DNA from: an uncultured SAR324 cluster bacterium
Lineage (GTDB): Bacteria; SAR324; NAC60-12
Length of the DNA stretch: 38,245 nt
Assembly (NCBI GenBank): GCA_902562015.1
Contig: CACERX010000011.1
Span: 1 to 38,245 of the forward strand
Direction: 5' to 3'
Position 1 is the first letter of the stretch, and each line of letters begins with the position of its first letter. Below, one piece after another: positions 16,294-24,172 of this stretch. A program made the translations under genes and the position numbers. The notes beneath the pieces are model-generated. The model saw only the letters and a program-made list of their open reading frames with translations, was not told the origin of the DNA and ran no database searches.

Positions 16294-17550
16294 ATGCTGG
16301 CTGCACTTTTGCACTCAATTTGGCAATATCAGGTTTTTAAATCTGTCGTTTTTCGAGGAGGAATGGCATTTCTAACAGCATATTTTCTGATTGTCTGGGT
16401 AATGCCGTATGTTATTCGCGCCTTTCGCAAAAAAGGAATAACCTCCGATTTTATTACAACTCCTGCCGATTTAAAACCATATACCGGGGCACCGCCCATC
16501 ATGGGTGGTGGAGTCTTGATTCTGGGGATTTTCCTTGGTGCAATCCTCTGGTGCAATCTTAACCAATATGTTGTAGCTCTGTTGCTGATAATGCTTTCTT
16601 TCGGAATTATTGGCGCTGTAGACGATGTTGCGAAAGTTCTTAACAAACGGCATGTTGAGTCAGGACGCAAGGAGAGAAAATTGTATAGTGAAAAAGCAGA
16701 TGGTATCAGTGGAAAGTGGAGATTGGCTGCTCAATTTGGTGTTTCTCTATTAGTAGTAACGGGTTTATATTTGTTTGTAGATATCGACGGTCATTTGGTA
16801 GTGCCACTAGTCCCCCTTAAAACAGCATATCCTTACCTGCCAAAGTATTTATTTATTCCTTTGATGACGATAATAATTGTAGGAGGTGCAAACGCCGTTA
16901 ACCTTACAGACGGAATGGATTCACTTGCAACCGTGCCTCTAATGACTTGCGCCATGTTTGTTGGAATAGTTGCTTACATAGGTGGAGACACTGATTTTGC
17001 TGCAAAACTCAAAATCCCCAGCCTAACTCATGATATCAAGGAGCTAGCAGTATTGTCCGCGTTAGTTATAAGTGCAGGTGTTGCTTTTCTTAAATATAAT
17101 TCTCCCCCAGCATTAATTTACATGGGAGATTTGGGCGCACTAGCATTGGGAAGTATGGTTTCTGCTATGTTTATTTTTGTAAAAGCAGAACTTTTTTTAC
17201 CAATCGTAGGCGGGGTTTTTGTGTTTTCAGTTCTCTCCTCTATCATTCAGCGCACATTCTTTAGATATATTATGTGGCTCAAAGGACGTAAAAAAGCGGA
17301 AAAGTATCGCTTTTTTTTACGCTCACCCTATCATCATCATTTGCAACGTTTGTGGACATATTCAGAAAAGGAGCAGGATGTTGTTTCTGTTTGGGTTATT
17401 TTGCTCAACAAATTGGGAATTAACCCCGTTCCAGAAGAAAATAAACTTTTGACACCACAGGAAGTAAACAGCCGGGTTATTTGGCATATGCATATAAAAT
17501 CTATTTGGCTGTTTGTTCTTACTATGATCATTTATTTTAAAGTACGGTGA
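16294..17550 (+). CDS. mraY: Phospho-N-acetylmuramoyl-pentapeptide transferase MraY
   Basis: MraY makes lipid I by moving phospho-MurNAc-pentapeptide onto undecaprenyl phosphate in the inner membrane. The 418-residue, multi-TM protein has PIMGGGVLILG (68-78), the Asp pair at 110-111 in IIGAVDD, NLTDGMDSLA (203-212), YMGDLGALALG (276-286) and the His-triad SPYHHHLQ (344-351). It is about 60 residues longer than the E. coli enzyme, with additions around 160-185 and between the His-triad and the last TM (about 352-400). It begins 7 bp after frr (AGGA six bases ahead of ATG), so it is part of the rpsB operon. That position is normally held by uppS-cdsA, which is unusual. Confidence 0.93.
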   Translation: MLAALLHSIWQYQVFKSVVFRGGMAFLTAYFLIVWVMPYVIRAFRKKGITSDFITTPADLKPYTGAPPIMGGGVLILGIFLGAILWCNLNQYVVALLLIMLSFGIIGAVDDVAKVLNKRHVESGRKERKLYSEKADGISGKWRLAAQFGVSLLVVTGLYLFVDIDGHLVVPLVPLKTAYPYLPKYLFIPLMTIIIVGGANAVNLTDGMDSLATVPLMTCAMFVGIVAYIGGDTDFAAKLKIPSLTHDIKELAVLSALVISAGVAFLKYNSPPALIYMGDLGALALGSMVSAMFIFVKAELFLPIVGGVFVFSVLSSIIQRTFFRYIMWLKGRKKAEKYRFFLRSPYHHHLQRLWTYSEKEQDVVSVWVILLNKLGINPVPEENKLLTPQEVNSRVIWHMHIKSIWLFVLTMIIYFKVR

Positions 17551-17648
17551 GTAATTTTTGAAATAATAACAATTAATCATTAACTATTATTTTAATGAAA
17601 TCAGGAGTCAATTACGATAATTCGACAATACTTATATCTACTTAATCT

Positions 17649-18383
17649 ATGAATTTTAATGGAAAAACAGCACTAATCACTGGAGCAGGTAGGGGCATAG
17701 GCAAAACAATCGCCATAAAATTAGCAAAGCTCGGCTCAGATATTGCCCTTGCTGATATGAATCCTGTCAGTGATCATGTGCTGAAGGAGATTGAAGAAAA
17801 TGGCACAAGATGCTTTGCTTACAAACTTGATGTGACAGACGTTGATGCTGTTGATTCTGTAGTTAAGAAGATTATCGATGAAACCGGAGGCATTCACATT
17901 TTAGTCAATAATGCGGGCATAACTCAGGACAACCTTTTTATGCGTATGAAACCAGAACAGTGGTTACAAGTAATTGACGTCAATCTCAACGGAGTATTTC
18001 ATGTTACAAAATCTGTAATCCGGACAATGGTGAAACAGCATTCAGGAAGAATTATAAACATCTCTTCAGTAGTTGGGTTTTCCGGGAATGCTGGTCAAGT
18101 CAATTATAGTTCTACTAAATCCGGACTAATTGGATTTACTAAATCATTGTCTCGCGAGGTTGGAACACGCGGAATTACAGTTAATGCTGTTGCTCCTGGA
18201 TTTATCAACACAGCAATGACACAAGCCCTAAACGAAAGTCAGCAGCAGGCAATTCTAAGTCAAATTCCTCTTGGTCGCATGGGTGAGGCAGATGATATTG
18301 CCAATGCAGTTGCTTTTTTAGCCTCTGAAGAGGCTTCGTATATTACTGGAACTGTTCTTCATGTTAATGGAGGTATGTACTGA
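17649..18383 (+). CDS. fabG: 3-oxoacyl-[ACP] reductase
   Basis: FabG is the NADPH-dependent ketoreductase of type II fatty-acid synthesis. The 244-residue short-chain dehydrogenase has TGAGRGIG (11-18) for cofactor binding, NNAG (87-90), catalytic Ser140 in INISSVVGFSGNAGQ, and Tyr153/Lys157 in NYSSTKSG. The end TGTVLHVNGGMY is the FabG signature. acpP and fabF follow on the same strand, the standard fab order. No Shine-Dalgarno is present before ATG 17649. Confidence 0.95.
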   Translation: MNFNGKTALITGAGRGIGKTIAIKLAKLGSDIALADMNPVSDHVLKEIEENGTRCFAYKLDVTDVDAVDSVVKKIIDETGGIHILVNNAGITQDNLFMRMKPEQWLQVIDVNLNGVFHVTKSVIRTMVKQHSGRIINISSVVGFSGNAGQVNYSSTKSGLIGFTKSLSREVGTRGITVNAVAPGFINTAMTQALNESQQQAILSQIPLGRMGEADDIANAVAFLASEEASYITGTVLHVNGGMY

Positions 18384-18484
18384 AATTAAAAACGAAGACC
18401 AAAACAATTGACATTTAATATGAATTAATGACAATTAAATGCTACTTGTTTATATTTAATTTAACCCTATAACCAATAATAAAG

Positions 18485-18721
18485 ATGGAAGAAATACAAT
18501 CAAAAGTTATACAAATCATCGGTGAACAATTAGGTAAGGATGAATCAGAAATACAAATGAACTCGCACTTCATTGAAGATTTAGATGCTGATTCGCTTGA
18601 CACCGTTGAGCTTGTTATGGCTCTGGAAGAAGAGTTCGAGATTGATATACCAGACGAAGCTGCAGAAAAAATCAGTACAGTCAAATCTGCGGTAGATTTT
18701 ATTGTTGATGCCAAAGGCTAA
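18485..18721 (+). CDS. acpP: Acyl carrier protein
   Basis: A 78-residue acidic four-helix protein that carries growing acyl chains on a phosphopantetheine arm. The attachment site is Ser37 in [20 protein letters not shown], the canonical DSL motif. It lies between fabG and fabF. The preceding 101 bp hold no obvious Shine-Dalgarno; ATG 18485 gives the usual length. Confidence 0.97.
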   Translation: MEEIQSKVIQIIGEQLGKDESEIQMNSHFIEDLDADSLDTVELVMALEEEFEIDIPDEAAEKISTVKSAVDFIVDAKG

Positions 18722-18801
18722 TATTTGTTTCATAACTGCATAAATTAGCGATTAAATAAAGGGAACTATTACCGATTAACATAAATCATTCTGAAGAAAG
18801 C

Positions 18802-20034
18802 ATGGGAAATCGTGTTGTTGTTACAGGACTTGGTTGCGTATCCCCACTCGGAAATGATGTACCCACAACCTGGGCTGCCTGTTCTAATGGAAAATCAGGA
18901 ATTGACAGAATAACTCATTTTGATCCTGAAGAACTCCGTAGCCAGATTGCAGGTGAAGTGAAAGATTTCCAATTGCCTGAAATTATCCCTCAAAAAGAAG
19001 CTAAAAAAATGGACCTGTTTATCCAGTACTCCATTAAAGCCACTCAGGAGGCTTTACTAGACGCAAATTTAGAGATTACCGAAGATCTGGAAGAAGATGT
19101 TGGAGTTTCAATGGGTGTAGGCATAGGTGGATTGGGCTGCATTGAGCGATACTCCAAAATTATTGAAGAACATGGGCCTAAACGTGTAAGTCCCTTTTTC
19201 ATACCGATGACGTTAAGCAACCTAGCTCCAGGGTATGTTTCCCTATTATTTCGTGCAAAAAGCTACACAGCCTGCTCCGTATCAGCATGCACTTCTTCTA
19301 ATCATGCAATTGGTACTGCAGCACGAACAATTGAGAGAGGTGATGCGAAAGCTGTAATTGCCGGAGGTGCTGAATCAAGTGTTACTCCTTTGGGAATTGC
19401 AGGCTTTGCTGCCATGCACGCTTTGAGTACAAGAAACGATAACCCTCAAACTGCAAGCCGACCATATGACAGGGACCGTGACGGATTTATTATGGGTGAA
19501 GGTTCAGGAATGATGATTTTAGAGGATTTAGAATTTGCAAGAGCAAGAGGTGCCAGAATTTATTGTGAAATAACCGGTTATGGCTTCAGTTCAGATGCAC
19601 ATCACATAACTGCTCCTTCCACAGAAGGACCAGCAAGAGCAATGAAAATGACTCTCAAAGACTCAGGATTGAATCCAGGAGAAATTGACTATATCAATTC
19701 CCACGGCACTTCAACACCCGCAGGCGATCTGAATGAACTTAAAGCAATAAAAATGGCGCTTGGTGAAAAAGCAGCCAGTAAGATCTCAATAAGTTCAACC
19801 AAATCTATGACTGGACATCTTCTTGGCGCCGCAGCTGCAATCGAAGCCATTTTCTCTATCAAAGCATTGCATCATAATTTTGTACCTCCCACTATAAATA
19901 TAGAGAATCTCGATCCGGAATGCGATTTAGACGTAACTCCAAACAATGGAAAGAGCAGAGTATTAAATGCTGCTATGTCCAATGCTTTTGGATTTGGTGG
20001 TACAAATGCGTCAGTAATATTCCAAAAAGTATAA
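18802..20034 (+). CDS. fabF: 3-oxoacyl-[ACP] synthase II (KASII)
   Basis: FabF condenses malonyl-ACP with acyl-ACP in chain elongation. The 410-residue thiolase-fold protein starts with VVVTGLGCVSPLG and has the Cys-His-His triad: Cys163 in VSACTSSNHAIG, His301 in NSHGTSTPAGD, and His339 in KSMTGHLLGAAAA. The C-terminal GFGGTNASVIF is present. The active-site context ACTSSNH differs from the common ACATGTH but keeps the nucleophile. It is the third gene of the fabG-acpP-fabF set. Confidence 0.96.
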   Translation: MGNRVVVTGLGCVSPLGNDVPTTWAACSNGKSGIDRITHFDPEELRSQIAGEVKDFQLPEIIPQKEAKKMDLFIQYSIKATQEALLDANLEITEDLEEDVGVSMGVGIGGLGCIERYSKIIEEHGPKRVSPFFIPMTLSNLAPGYVSLLFRAKSYTACSVSACTSSNHAIGTAARTIERGDAKAVIAGGAESSVTPLGIAGFAAMHALSTRNDNPQTASRPYDRDRDGFIMGEGSGMMILEDLEFARARGARIYCEITGYGFSSDAHHITAPSTEGPARAMKMTLKDSGLNPGEIDYINSHGTSTPAGDLNELKAIKMALGEKAASKISISSTKSMTGHLLGAAAAIEAIFSIKALHHNFVPPTINIENLDPECDLDVTPNNGKSRVLNAAMSNAFGFGGTNASVIFQKV

Positions 20035-20092
20035 TAATCAAATATTTTTTCATCATCTTTCTAAAACACCTTCTACATAATCAAATTAACAA

Positions 20093-21910
20093 ATGTTAAG
20101 TAAAATGAGCAGTACCGAATATCATGTTGACCGAAGAGAGCTACACTTCGTTGTCAATGAAACCTTGCAAGCAGGCGAATTATGCAAATTCCCAAATTTT
20201 GCTGAGTTTGACGAGGAGATGTTTACTATGATAATCAATGAAGCAAGTACGTTTGCTGAACAAGTACTAGCTCCTATCAACATAAATGGCGACCGTCAAG
20301 GATGCAAAATTGAAAATGGAGCTGTGGTGACACCAGAAGGTTTTACTGATGCATGGAGGAAACTAAGTGAAGGAGGTTGGTTGAGCATGAGCTTACCTAC
20401 TGAATTTGGCGGACAAGGAATTCCAGAAGTGATTGCTGTCATCGGTAAAGAAACCCAACTTGCAGCCAATCAGGGATTTACCATTGGAGCATCTCTTACA
20501 ACTGGCGCTGCAAACCTTATCTACACATTTGGATCCGATTTACAAAAAAATGATTTTTGCCAAAATATGTTTAGTGGTAAATGGGCTGGTACAATGTGTC
20601 TCACTGAATCTCACGCAGGAAGCGCAGTGGGTGATGTGATTACAAGTGCTACCAAACATGAAGAAGGCCATTACCTAATAAAAGGCACCAAGCAGTTTAT
20701 TACCAACGGAGACCACGATATGGCTGAAAACATTGTTCACCTATTGCTGGCCCGTACGCCGAATTCGCAACAGGGTACAAAAGGGATCAGTCTTTTCATT
20801 GTTCCCAAAAAGAGGCCTGACGGTTCTCAAAATGACATAAACTTAATTAGTATTGAGCACAAGATGGGGATTAACGGGTCCCCAACCTGTGTACTCTCAT
20901 TTGGAGATAACAACGATTGTCATGGGTATTTGCTTGAAGCAGAAAACCAGGGTATGGAGCAAATGTTCAAACTTATGAACGAAGCTCGATTGCTTGTAGG
21001 ACTGCAGGGACTTGCAGGGGCAAGTGCTGCAGTACAAAACGCATGGGCATATGCCAATGAGCGTACACAAGGGCCATCTTCTGTAAATCCCGAAAAAAAA
21101 GCTTCGATCATCGAATTCCCAGATGTGCGCAGGATGCTAATGCATATGAAAGCCGTTACAGAAGGACTGAGGGCTCTGATGTACACAACAGCATGGTTCA
21201 TAGATATGTCAAATCACGGTCCTGAAGAAACTCGTTTAAAATACCAAGATTTGCTTGATCTACATATTCCTATCTGCAAAGCATTTGGTACAGACCAAGG
21301 TTTTGAAGTGGCTCGTATAGGTATTCAAATTCTAGGAGGGGTAGGGTTTACAAAACATTTTCCTCTTGAACAAAATATCCGTGATCAGAAAATCGGTTCA
21401 ATATATGAAGGCACTAATGGGATACAAGCACTTGATCTAGTTGGAAGAAAATTTACCAGCAAAAAAGGTGCGTTACTAAAAGTTTTAGAAAAAGAATTGT
21501 GCTGGTTTGATAACCGTTCACTTGGAGGTGAGCTTAGTGGATGGGTTGCCGAGTGGAACAATTACCGAACTTTGATGATAGAAAGCATTGACTGTATAAG
21601 CAAAATAGGTGAAACAAAGGGCAAGGACGGTTACATACTTTATGCTGCAAATATGCTGGATCTAATGGGCGATGTACTATCGTGCTTTTACCTTCTCAAA
21701 CAAGCAGAAATTGCTCAAAAAAAATGGGATGGGATGAATACCCATGAAGTTTCTGAGGAAGAATTACTTGCAGATAATAAAGAAGCTCAATTTTACTGGA
21801 ATAAGCTGCGTACAGTTGAATATTATGTGTGGAGTGTTTTACCCCGTGCTCTGTCACACGCTAAAACAATTAAAAACGCAAACCTTTCACCTCTTAATGC
21901 CCGTTTATAA
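20093..21910 (+). CDS. Acyl-CoA dehydrogenase, large DmdC-like type
   Basis: A 605-residue FAD-dependent acyl-CoA dehydrogenase with an extra C-terminal domain (PF12806-like), the architecture annotated as 3-methylmercaptopropionyl-CoA dehydrogenase DmdC and related long forms. It has MCLTESHAGSAVGDV (168-182) at the FAD/acyl site, KGTKQFITNGDHD (197-209), KMGINGSPTC, and catalytic Glu439 in GSIYEGTNGIQALDL. The N-terminal YHVDRRELHFVVNE (10-23) is typical of this subgroup. A second ATG at 20105 would remove four residues. It sits 58 bp after fabF; the substrate is not readable from sequence, so ordinary fatty acyl-CoA and DMSP-derived thioesters both remain possible. Confidence 0.88.
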   Translation: MLSKMSSTEYHVDRRELHFVVNETLQAGELCKFPNFAEFDEEMFTMIINEASTFAEQVLAPININGDRQGCKIENGAVVTPEGFTDAWRKLSEGGWLSMSLPTEFGGQGIPEVIAVIGKETQLAANQGFTIGASLTTGAANLIYTFGSDLQKNDFCQNMFSGKWAGTMCLTESHAGSAVGDVITSATKHEEGHYLIKGTKQFITNGDHDMAENIVHLLLARTPNSQQGTKGISLFIVPKKRPDGSQNDINLISIEHKMGINGSPTCVLSFGDNNDCHGYLLEAENQGMEQMFKLMNEARLLVGLQGLAGASAAVQNAWAYANERTQGPSSVNPEKKASIIEFPDVRRMLMHMKAVTEGLRALMYTTAWFIDMSNHGPEETRLKYQDLLDLHIPICKAFGTDQGFEVARIGIQILGGVGFTKHFPLEQNIRDQKIGSIYEGTNGIQALDLVGRKFTSKKGALLKVLEKELCWFDNRSLGGELSGWVAEWNNYRTLMIESIDCISKIGETKGKDGYILYAANMLDLMGDVLSCFYLLKQAEIAQKKWDGMNTHEVSEEELLADNKEAQFYWNKLRTVEYYVWSVLPRALSHAKTIKNANLSPLNARL

Positions 21911-22010
21911 GTTTAGAACTGCCTATAATCTCTTCCATTTCACAAAATTTTCTGTAAGCTTTGTTCATAGATTTTTTACTTTCATTGAATCCTCGATACC
22001 TGATCAAACT

Positions 22011-22565
22011 TTGAAGCTTCACTTCGTCACTTCAAATCCCAACAAATTTCAAGAATTATCTGAACTGTTGGAGTTAAATTTATCCCACATTGAACTTGAT
22101 TTACAGGAAATCCAGACAACCGATCTCCATGAGTTGGTCAAGTTTAAAATCCGAAAGGCTTACGAATATGCTCAGGCACCAGTAATAGTTGAAGACACAT
22201 CACTTTATTTTGTAGCTTGGAATAAACTTCCAGGACCAATGGTAAAGTTTTTTCTGAAGAATCTAGGTTTATCCGGAATGGTTAGAGCATTAGGCGAATT
22301 CAATAACAACTCTGCATGTGCAGTCTGTTGTTTAGGTTTCACCAAAGACGGGGAAAGAATACAATTGTTTGAAGGAAAAATTAAAGGAGTTATAGTTAAT
22401 CCAAGAGGTTCACAACATTTTGGATGGGACGCAATTTTTCTTCCCGAAGGACACCAACAGACATTTGGTGAAATGTCCTCAAATGAAAAACATCAAATTT
22501 CACCACGTGGCGTGGCTGCGAAAAAATTTAATCACTTCTTAACACTGCAGGCAAAGCAAAAGTAA
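22011..22565 (+). CDS. rdgB: RdgB/HAM1-type non-canonical purine NTP pyrophosphatase
   Basis: This family hydrolyses ITP, dITP and XTP to monophosphates, keeping deaminated purines out of DNA and RNA. Motifs are TSNPNKFQEL (7-16), catalytic Glu61-Asp62 in VIVEDTSL, GWDAIFLPEG (138-147) and FGEMSSNEKHQISPRGVA (152-169). The usual Ser-His-Arg near the end reads Ser-Pro-Arg here. Start choice: the conserved fold begins at LKLHFVTSN, so TTG 22011 gives a normal 184-residue protein. The nearest in-frame ATG (21897) overlaps the upstream gene by 14 bp and adds 38 aromatic-rich residues not expected in the family, but cannot be excluded. The 3' end overlaps the opposite-strand ispH by 38 bp. Confidence 0.8.
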   Translation: MKLHFVTSNPNKFQELSELLELNLSHIELDLQEIQTTDLHELVKFKIRKAYEYAQAPVIVEDTSLYFVAWNKLPGPMVKFFLKNLGLSGMVRALGEFNNNSACAVCCLGFTKDGERIQLFEGKIKGVIVNPRGSQHFGWDAIFLPEGHQQTFGEMSSNEKHQISPRGVAAKKFNHFLTLQAKQK

Positions 22566-23484
22566 CATCCTCTTGAACTAGATTAAGGTCCCTTACCTTA
22601 CTTGAAGAGAACATTTTCTTTAATCCAGAAACAATTCCCTGCAGAATATCTTCAGGAGCAGATGCACCTGCTGTAACACCAATACGCCTAATTTCTTTAA
22701 ACCATTCCGGATTCAATTCTTCCTTTGATTCAATTCTGCGGGCTTTTACTCCATTTGCCCTTGCAACTTCCACCAGTCGCACTGAGTTTGAACTATTTGG
22801 CGCTCCAACAACTAGGACCAGATCAACTTCTTTGCTCAATGCTTTGACAGCATTTTGGCGATTTTGAGTGGCATAACAAATATCGTTTTTTGCTGGACCT
22901 TCGATTTTTGGAAATCGCTTTTTCAGTGCACTAATAATTTCTGCAGTATCATCCAGTGATAAAGTTGTTTGTGTAATATAACCAACCTTGTTTTCATCCT
23001 GAACAACCAATTTTTCAACTTCTTTAAGATTTCCCACCACAATAATTCGATCCGGAGCCTCACCTACTGTACCCTTAACCTCAACATGCTTATGGTGACC
23101 AATTAGAATTATTGTGTAATCTTTCTGTGCATAACGCTGAGCTTCACCATGCACTTTTGTCACTAGTGGACAGGTAGCATCCAAAACCTTTAATTCCCTT
23201 CTTTCAGCAATTTTTCGAACCACAGGAGACACACCGTGAGCTGAATAAATAGCGAGAGAGCCAAAAGGAATTTCATTAACATTTTCTACAAAAATCGCCC
23301 CCCTCTCTCTAAGGCGCTGAACGACATGCTTATTGTGAACTATCTCATGCTGAACATAAATCGGCGAGCCATATTTTTGCAAAGCTTTTTCAACTATGGT
23401 TATAGCACGGTCCACACCAGCACAAAAACCGCGAGGACTCGCCAATACGAGTTCAATGTTTCCTGATGGCTTGTTTACATCCAT
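22528..23484 (-). CDS. ispH: 4-hydroxy-3-methylbut-2-enyl diphosphate reductase
   Basis: IspH is the last enzyme of the MEP isoprenoid pathway, reducing HMBPP to IPP and DMAPP with a [4Fe-4S] cluster. The 318-residue protein has all three cluster cysteines: Cys21 in RGFCAGVDRAI, Cys105 in DATCPLVTKVH and Cys203 in NDICYATQNRQ. It also has HEIVHN (46-51), SAHGVSP (81-87), VVGAPNSSNSVRLVEVA and TAGASAPEDIL. The MEP pathway is therefore likely used in this organism, and isoprenoids feed the undecaprenyl carrier used by MraY. ATG at the complement of 23482-23484 lacks a Shine-Dalgarno. It diverges from the small basic ORF by 117 bp. Confidence 0.97.
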   Translation of the reverse strand: MDVNKPSGNIELVLASPRGFCAGVDRAITIVEKALQKYGSPIYVQHEIVHNKHVVQRLRERGAIFVENVNEIPFGSLAIYSAHGVSPVVRKIAERRELKVLDATCPLVTKVHGEAQRYAQKDYTIILIGHHKHVEVKGTVGEAPDRIIVVGNLKEVEKLVVQDENKVGYITQTTLSLDDTAEIISALKKRFPKIEGPAKNDICYATQNRQNAVKALSKEVDLVLVVGAPNSSNSVRLVEVARANGVKARRIESKEELNPEWFKEIRRIGVTAGASAPEDILQGIVSGLKKMFSSSKVRDLNLVQEDVTFALPAVLRSD

Positions 23485-23601
23485 TTACAGTTACTAAAGA
23501 ATATATGGTTTGCATTTTGCTCTAATAATTCTATAAAGGAAACAGAAACATTTCAATCTGTCTGATTAAAAAGACAAAAATTTAAAAGTAATCTTCAAGC
23601 A

Positions 23602-23943
23602 ATGAACAAGGAAAAAGTAGGCCGCAAAGTTAGATGGAAGAGATTGGAAGCTACCACAAATTTTTATCCGACTTATGTAGATGGAAACAAAGATAAGGTC
23701 ACTCCGACATCAGCTACATTTAAAACACAGTTTCAAACAGTTATTCCACGTTACAACCTATCAATGACTGAAACACGAAATGAAGGAACTGGTCCTACAT
23801 TTTTGGAAATAGAATATCAGCCAACCTCACTTCGACCGAAAAATTTAAAAAAAACAAAGGAACATAAACCTTACAAATCTGGACCCATTTTCAAAATACC
23901 CCACCACAAGAAAAAGAAAATTCGTACCGATTTATGGAAGTAA
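23602..23943 (+). CDS. Small basic protein of unknown function
   Basis: A 113-residue, strongly basic protein that I do not recognise. It starts MNKEKVGRKVRWKRLEA, has a middle section with many Thr and polar beta-type residues (TPTSATFKTQFQTVIPRYNLSMTETRNEGTG), and ends with a Lys/His-rich tail (HHKKKKIRTDLWK). No TM segment or signal peptide is visible. Composition would suit nucleic-acid or ribosome binding, but no family motif supports this. It has an ATG start and reads in the same direction as ffh, 229 bp upstream of it, next to divergent ispH. A real gene is likely given length and an uninterrupted frame without strong overlap, yet it is not certain. Confidence 0.55.
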   Translation: MNKEKVGRKVRWKRLEATTNFYPTYVDGNKDKVTPTSATFKTQFQTVIPRYNLSMTETRNEGTGPTFLEIEYQPTSLRPKNLKKTKEHKPYKSGPIFKIPHHKKKKIRTDLWK

Positions 23944-24111
23944 AAAACTCTTGTTTAATTTTTACGCCCTAAAGGTAATTAAATATACTCACAATATAAT
24001 AACTTTGATACCCTCCACAATATCCAACTAAAAAATCTAAATTTCCCTAAATTACATCCCAATGTTTTCATAATATTACATTTTTTTAAATATTATTCTT
24101 TGGGAAATAAT

Positions 24112-24141
24112 TTGACAAATACTTTAATTATTTGATTAAAT
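24112..24141 (+). promoter_or_regulatory. Candidate promoter of ffh
   Basis: A perfect TTGACA (24112-24117) is followed after 18 bp by TTAAAT (24136-24141), four of six matches to TATAAT. Transcription would begin near 24148, about 25 nt before the ffh ATG, giving a very short leader. Confidence 0.45.
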
Positions 24142-24172
24142 GGTGTGTTAATCACATAACAAAAAACTTTAG

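Noticed and set aside
21744..22010. Long N-terminal extension of the RdgB frame
   Set aside because: Most of it overlaps the acyl-CoA dehydrogenase coding region in another frame, and the fold starts only at ~22011.
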